Shown here: piece after piece, positions 6,801 through 9,830 of the stretch
Position numbering within the stretch: position 1 is the stretch's first letter
Layout: each line of letters begins with the position of its first letter
Assembly: GCA_937902605.1 (NCBI GenBank)
Contig: CALFNC010000155.1
Coordinates: 1 to 9,830 of the forward strand
DNA from: an uncultured Acidobacteriota bacterium
GTDB lineage: Bacteria > Acidobacteriota > Thermoanaerobaculia > UBA5066
Direction of reading: 5' to 3'
DNA: 9,830 nucleotides
Position numbers and translations under genes: made by a program
The notes under the pieces: model-generated
Told to the model about the DNA's origin: nothing
Seen by the model: only the letters and a program-made list of their open reading frames with translations
The model's database searches: none

Positions 6801-8814
6801 GTCCGCGGTCGGCCAGGTGCGGGAAGAGCCGGAAGGCGATCGGGACGGCAAGCACGCCGAGCGCGAGGATCGCCAGGAACCACACGAGCGCGGCATGGAG
6901 CGAGCCCGGCGTTTCGTCGTCCGCGGCCACGGCGGAAACCTGCTCGACGTCGCGCTGGACGTCGGGCCGGACGGGCGCGGTGACGAGGCGCTGAGATCGC
7001 GGCAGCTTTTCCCACTCCCAAATCGTCGGCGGCGTGTGGGGGATCGCCGCCATGAGGAGCTGCCGGACGCGCGACTCGGAGAACTCCTTCGTCTTCTGGA
7101 AGAGCAGGACGCGCGGGTGGTCGTAGACGGTGAACTGCTCTTCCGCCGCGTCGTCGCAAAACCGGAGGGGCCCGAGAGCGGGGTACGACGTGAATTCGGC
7201 GGCCCGCTGGAACCCGAGCCGCCCCTCGAATAGAGCCTGGTAGTAGGCGACCGACATCGGGTAAACGTCGGGGATCCGCGTCAGGTTGGCGTAGACACGG
7301 TTGCTCGTCACGGCGACCCAGTCGGCGTTCCGGAGGGACGTGACGATCTCGTCGACTTTCTTGGCCTCGTCCGGGTACCACATCTGGAGCACGGGGCCCT
7401 CGTACCCGATCGCCTCGCGGTCCTTCACCGAGAAGGGGAGCCCGTCGTCCCACGCCTCGTTGGCGAAGCGGGCCGGCGGACGGACATGGTCGAGGATCCA
7501 GCGGGAGGCCGCGACTCGCGGGTGGGGGCGCGTGTAGATCGCGCTGAAGGCGAGCCCGGCGAGGACCGTCCCTCCCAGGATCCAGGCCGGAGCCGACCGG
7601 GCGAGACGGGATTTCCTCCAGGCCGCGGTCTCGAACAGGAAGACCGCCGTGAGGACTGCGAGGACGGGGTAGGTCGGGAAGAAGTACCGGATCGACTTGA
7701 CGAGAGTCGTCCCATGGTAGAGGGCGAGGATGGTCACGTAGAGGGCGAGAGGGGCGAGGGGCCAGCGCGGACGCTTCCAGACTGCAAACGCCGTCCAGAC
7801 CAGGGCCGCGAGCGCGGCGAGGCCGAAGAACGGCCCGGCTCCCCAGAAGACGAAGTTGGCGACCGGGAAGAGGGGCGTCCGGTCCGCCCACTGGAGCGCC
7901 GGCGGGAAACCCGCGAAGCTACTCGAGAGATTCGCGAGGTTCCGGAGGTCGGCGAGGTAGCGAGGATCCAGCTTGAAGGAGAGCGGGCTCGGGCCGAGGA
8001 AGACATACGGGAGGAAGGACCGGATCGCGACGGCGGCCCCCAGGACCGCCAGAAGGAGACCCGTCGCGCCATCGACCCAGCGCCTCGCGCCGCTCCTTTC
8101 CGTGTCGGGCGCGGCCGGATCGGGGCCGAGAACGCGAAGGAGGGGGGCGATCCCGAGGGGGCCGAAGAGAGCGAGCGCCGGCACTTTGCAAGCCACGGCG
8201 AGGCCGATCACCACGCCGGTCGCGAGGTCCTGCCGGCGCGTCGACCGCCCCTGGGCGATCCGGACGCACCCGAGGAGCGCAAGGAGCGAGAAGGCGGCCA
8301 GGAACGTCTCGACCGTCCAGAAGTGGGAGCTCTGGATCGCCAGCGGCGAGAAGGCGAAGAGGCCGGCGGCCAGGAGGCCGTAGGCGCGGCTCGTGAAACG
8401 TCGCGTCAGCCGGTAGACGAGCCAGACGGAGAGGAGGTCGAAGAGCGCCGACAGCGCGCGGCCGACTTTGTAAGCCCCGCCGTACCCCATGAGGCCGACC
8501 GCGTGCGAGACGGCCTTGGTCAGGAAGAGGGGGAGGGTTCCGTAGACGAACGAGCCCTCCCCACGGTTGTACGGGTTGAGCGGGGAGCGGGCGGAGTCGA
8601 AATAGCTCCAGACCCCGGAGGGGGCCGTGATCTTCTCCTCCACCATCGAGATGAACCGCTCGTCCGGGTGGAGATGGTGGCCGTCGTCCCAGTCGAGCCC
8701 GTAGAACCGGAGGAGAGCGGCGACCAGCATCATGCCTGCCAGGACCCGTCGCGCCCGGAAGCGGTCCAACGTCGAGGGGAGCCACGAGTGAAGGCGACCG
8801 GTCAGGAGGCTCAA
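3811..8814 (-). CDS. Triple-module protein: ArnT/PMT-like GT-C + DUF2298 + NHL beta-propeller
   Basis: A 1667-residue membrane protein with no frame break. Module 1 (about 24-605) is ArnT/PMT-like GT-C: a first helix, then HHLHPDERFI with the acidic pair (D51, E52) typical of the catalytic outer loop, further helices, and a soluble part. A linker (about 606-633) leads to module 2 (about 634-1362), a complete DUF2298 domain with GEKPMD (763-768), DPWF and YYTFGH, DLHAHV (905-910), NAWD (near 956), DRMNTFAK (1142-1149), TLDGLA (1219-1224) and VLGWEHH. A Pro/Glu-rich linker (about 1363-1407) precedes module 3 (1408-1667), six NHL repeats with DTGN-type loops, a six-bladed propeller. GT-C topology suggests the soluble parts and propeller lie outside the membrane (inference). 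The chosen start is TTG at 8814, after an in-frame TAG at 8839-8841. It has no Shine-Dalgarno; ATG codons 28/29 are alternatives, though they leave almost nothing before the first helix. Role in lipid-linked sugar transfer is inferred. Confidence 0.92.
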   Translation of the reverse strand: MSLLTGRLHSWLPSTLDRFRARRVLAGMMLVAALLRFYGLDWDDGHHLHPDERFISMVEEKITAPSGVWSYFDSARSPLNPYNRGEGSFVYGTLPLFLTKAVSHAVGLMGYGGAYKVGRALSALFDLLSVWLVYRLTRRFTSRAYGLLAAGLFAFSPLAIQSSHFWTVETFLAAFSLLALLGCVRIAQGRSTRRQDLATGVVIGLAVACKVPALALFGPLGIAPLLRVLGPDPAAPDTERSGARRWVDGATGLLLAVLGAAVAIRSFLPYVFLGPSPLSFKLDPRYLADLRNLANLSSSFAGFPPALQWADRTPLFPVANFVFWGAGPFFGLAALAALVWTAFAVWKRPRWPLAPLALYVTILALYHGTTLVKSIRYFFPTYPVLAVLTAVFLFETAAWRKSRLARSAPAWILGGTVLAGLAFSAIYTRPHPRVAASRWILDHVRPPARFANEAWDDGLPFSVKDREAIGYEGPVLQMWYPDEAKKVDEIVTSLRNADWVAVTSNRVYANLTRIPDVYPMSVAYYQALFEGRLGFQRAAEFTSYPALGPLRFCDDAAEEQFTVYDHPRVLLFQKTKEFSESRVRQLLMAAIPHTPPTIWEWEKLPRSQRLVTAPVRPDVQRDVEQVSAVAADDETPGSLHAALVWFLAILALGVLAVPIAFRLFPHLADRGLGLARTVGLVAATYVMSVLVRSGVVANGRAAAWLCLLALGAVSVILALPVRREIGRFVRERARLLLVGEGIFLLGFAIFLGFRAMNPEILWGEKPMDFSILNILVRARTLPTSDPWFSGAPLGYYTFGHQSVAFLTLLTGLPTRLTFNLAFGLLGGLIAQGAFSLAAAWGGRIRAGLAAATMVALAGNLDGLREWLVMRRPKGLPLDWNYFWATSRVVKDTINEYPFWSLVFADLHAHVLAMPLFLLVAACAVELVRSHADGDDLRHRLVAGAALGAAAGAQALTNAWDAPFLAGLLLLTAVLLVFSSHPFSSSAAATGRSLAASGLSFAAAGLSFAAIAAAALVTAVPLWPSGGSRPDIGWNGEPPAPLVDVLSVFGLFFFLAFGWWFLAAREDRALSSRPARRVLVGLVAATCLAAVILRSADVLAAAGLVAFLAATWGAERPDERLACGFVAAGFFLVLFAQRLYLIDRMNTFAKLYLEAWLVFAVGTAVLVFGRGRAPVERWPWPARVALALLAAGSLFTTLTAGRGAIADSRPTFTGTASLPTLDGLAYLDQTRPGEARAIAWAQRSIRGTPVVLEAQGPPYQEFGRISMLTGLPTVLGWEHHVFQRGNSRPEIETRREAVSRIYSSPDLRVALPLLRRYHVGYVWVGGLERETYPAEGLQKFGEGGMLELAYENRDTRVYRVVGGETEGVIQPRREEVARSEPPRPGPPPDEAEEPPAIAEKGTPDGPPFGGMKEPRAAAVDAKGRIWVTDFGNSRVKVFDRTGTYLGGWGGRGNGPNGLKEPCGISIRGGRVVIADTWNGRVAEFDITGAWKGSATGLYGPRGVAVGLHGEIWVSDTGNHRVLRFEGLEKPPLIVGKRGDGPDAFSSPVGIAVAPSGAVYVADTGNSRIQVLDAEGRFVARWASPAWQGAIEPQLAAGADGTVYATDPAHGEVFALDRTGKPLWTRSRDDEERPFSRPMGLALDEAAGRLWVVNSGSAGVVSLKLARKR
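5792..5854 (-). repeat. Three 21-bp in-frame tandem repeats (heptapeptide repeat)
   Basis: Units at 5792-5812, 5813-5833 and 5834-5854. The first two differ at 2 of 21 positions; the third differs from the first at 5. Being a multiple of three, the array keeps the frame and encodes the successive heptads GRSLAAS, GLSFAAA, GLSFAAI (about residues 988-1008) in a small-residue hydrophobic stretch of the DUF2298 module, just before a membrane helix. It looks like a recent local duplication in a tolerant loop or helix edge. Confidence 0.85.
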
Positions 8815-8841
8815 GGGGTCACAGTGTAATAGTGTCTCCTA
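8815..8841. promoter_or_regulatory. Divergent 27-bp intergenic region, putative bidirectional promoter
   Basis: The only true gap between genes, separating the TTG of the 1667-aa gene (minus) from the GTG of the GT4 gene (plus). It is locally AT-rich against its surroundings. On the plus strand TGTAAT (8825-8830) resembles a -10 element, and TAGTGT (8830-8835) fits a TAnnnT element six bases before the GTG. On the minus strand TATTAC lies at a similar distance from the TTG. AGTGT occurs twice (8823-8827, 8831-8835). Neither start has a Shine-Dalgarno at normal spacing, so leaderless transcripts are possible. The -35 elements would fall inside the opposite gene. Promoter function is inferred. 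Confidence 0.4.
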
Positions 8842-9784
8842 GTGAGGATCCTCGTCGCCCTGACCTACTACCGGCCCCACACGAGCGGCCTGACGATCTA
8901 CGCGGAGCGGCTGGCCCGCTCCCTGGCGGCGCGGGGACACCGGGTGACGGTGCTCACCTCGCAGTACGACCGGGCCCTGCCGCTGAGCGAGGAGAAGGAG
9001 GGCGTCTTGATCGTCCGGGTTCCGGTGGCGTTCCGGGTGAGCAAAGGCGTGATCATGCCGTCGTTCGGACGGATCGCGACGCGGATGGTCCGCGAGCACG
9101 ACGTCCTCAGCCTCCATCTCCCGCAGCTCGACGCGAGCGGCCTCGCCCTGCGTGGGCGGCTAATAGGGAAGCCCGCAGTCGTGACGTACCACTGCGACCT
9201 CCTGCTTCCCCCGAGCCTGCTCAACCACCTGGTGAACCGCGTTATCGTCTGGAGCGACCGGGCGACGGGTGCGCTCGCGAACGCGATCGTGGCGTACACG
9301 GAGGATTACGCGACTCACTCCCGGTTTCTCTCGCGCTATCTCGACAAGGTGCGGGTGATTCCCCCACCCGTCGAGGTGGCGACCCCGCGGGACGAGGACA
9401 TCGCCTCGTTCCGCGCGCAGTGGAATCCCGGCGGCGGCCGCGTGATCGGCATGGCGGCACGCCTCGCCACGGAAAAAGGGGTGGAGGTCCTCCTCCAGGC
9501 GCTTCCCGCCGTCCGCGCACGCTTCCCTGACGTCCGTGTGCTCTTCGCGGGTCAGCACGAAAACGTCATGGGCGAGGCCGCCTACTATGAGCGTCTCCGG
9601 CCGCTCCTCGTTCGGGAAGGAGACCGGTGGGCGTTCGTAGGCGTCCTGGATCCGTACCAGATGTCGCTATTTTTCTCGAGTCTCGACGTCCTCGTCGTCC
9701 CGAGCATCAACTCGACCGAGTCGTTCGGACTGGTTCAGGTGGAGGCGATGCTCCGCGGCACGCCGTCGGTCGCGAGCGATCTGC
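8842..9784 (+). CDS. GT4 family glycosyltransferase, C-terminally truncated by contig end
   Basis: A cytoplasmic, retaining GT-B glycosyltransferase expected to transfer a sugar from a nucleotide donor to a glycan or lipid acceptor. The first 314 residues are genuine. The N-terminal acceptor domain opens at once with RILVALTYYRPHTSG (2-16) and continues through GHRVTVLTSQYD, LHLPQLD and TYHCDL. The donor domain carries GMAARLATEKG (203-213) with the phosphate-binding R207 and K212, and the ESFGLVQVE (293-301) E-x7-E motif, both glutamates present. Homologous proteins usually run on with a proline and some 60-80 more residues after ASDL; here the frame instead enters the adapter and gives the artificial tail QIGRASCRERV, ending at 9819. 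The GTG start has no Shine-Dalgarno but fits the family's N-terminus exactly. Divergent from the giant GT-C gene, it may share its promoter. Acceptor and sugar are unknown. Confidence 0.92.
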
Positions 9785-9830
9785 AGATCGGAAGAGCGTC
9801 GTGTAGGGAAAGAGTGTAGATCTCGGTGGT
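9785..9830 (+). other. Illumina TruSeq adapter read-through (right contig end)
   Basis: From AGATCGGAAGAGC onward these 46 bases match, as far as I can recall base for base, the reverse complement of the Illumina universal adapter. They are synthetic. They supply the false C-terminus IGRASCRERV and a false stop at 9817-9819 for the GT4 gene, and form a 30-bp inverted pair with bases 1-30. Confidence 0.98.

Noticed and set aside
7486..8829. Long plus-strand open frame (447 codons) opposite the 1667-aa gene, and similar long antisense frames at 4978-5868, 5828-7891 and 2952-3800.
   Set aside because: They are very rich in Arg, Gly, Glu and Pro, lack recognisable motifs, and arise because GC-rich coding sequence has few stops in the other frames. 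The opposite reading has clear family motifs throughout.
31..9784. tRNA, rRNA, CRISPR array, riboswitch or phage/IS remnants.
   Set aside because: Protein-coding sequence with recognisable family motifs fills the window. The single 27-bp gap is too short for such elements, and the only tandem repeat is an in-frame 21-bp array without spacers.
1..9830. Near-perfect 30-bp inverted repeat between the two ends (1-30 and 9785-9814), resembling terminal inverted repeats of a mobile element.
   Set aside because: Both copies are Illumina adapter sequence, and no transposase or target-site duplication is present.

Overview
This window looks like one whole short-read contig from a GC-rich (about two-thirds G+C, judged by eye) and very gene-dense prokaryote, probably a bacterium from a metagenome. 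Both ends carry Illumina adapter sequence: bases 1-30 on the left and 9785-9830 on the right. The biological sequence is therefore about 31-9784, and the first and last genes are cut by the contig ends. GTG/TTG starts, Shine-Dalgarno sites and gene overlaps fit a bacterium. The protein families (DUF2298/'Chlor_Arch_YYY' and the TIGR03663/Agl23-like family) are known from Chloroflexota, archaea and scattered other GC-rich bacteria. The phylum cannot be fixed from sequence alone.

Layout. (1) 32-1285 (+): C-terminal part of a DUF2298 multi-spanning membrane protein, missing its N-terminus. (2) 1282-2877 (+): an Agl23-like/TIGR03663 GT-C-type membrane protein. (3) 2874-3833 (+): a GtrB/DPM1-like family 2 polyprenyl-phosphate glycosyltransferase with two C-terminal membrane helices. 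These three are joined by GTGA start/stop overlaps and look like one translationally coupled operon. (4) 3811-8814 (-): a 1667-residue protein that overlaps gene 3 tail to tail by 23 bp. It fuses an ArnT/PMT-like GT-C module, a complete DUF2298 module and a six-bladed NHL beta-propeller. (5) 8842-9784 (+): a GT4 glycosyltransferase, divergent from gene 4 across a 27-bp gap and cut by the right-hand adapter before its last residues.

How the genes may work together (inference). All five products belong to families tied to glycan assembly on lipid carriers. The GT2 enzyme would load a sugar onto polyprenyl phosphate at the inner face of the membrane. The GT-C-like proteins (the Agl23-like protein and two paralogous DUF2298 proteins, one fused to a second GT-C module) would use or move such lipid-linked sugars at the outer face. 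The GT4 enzyme would add nucleotide-sugar-derived residues in the cytoplasm. The NHL propeller would give the giant protein a binding platform. The natural acceptor (protein, lipid or polymer) is not shown by the sequence.

The most interesting biology is the triple-module 1667-aa protein facing a second, stand-alone DUF2298 paralog in a compact cassette. The most important caution is the adapter at both ends, which makes a false inverted terminal repeat and false protein termini. I saw no tRNA, rRNA, CRISPR array, insertion sequence or phage gene, and no gene-free stretch longer than 46 bases.
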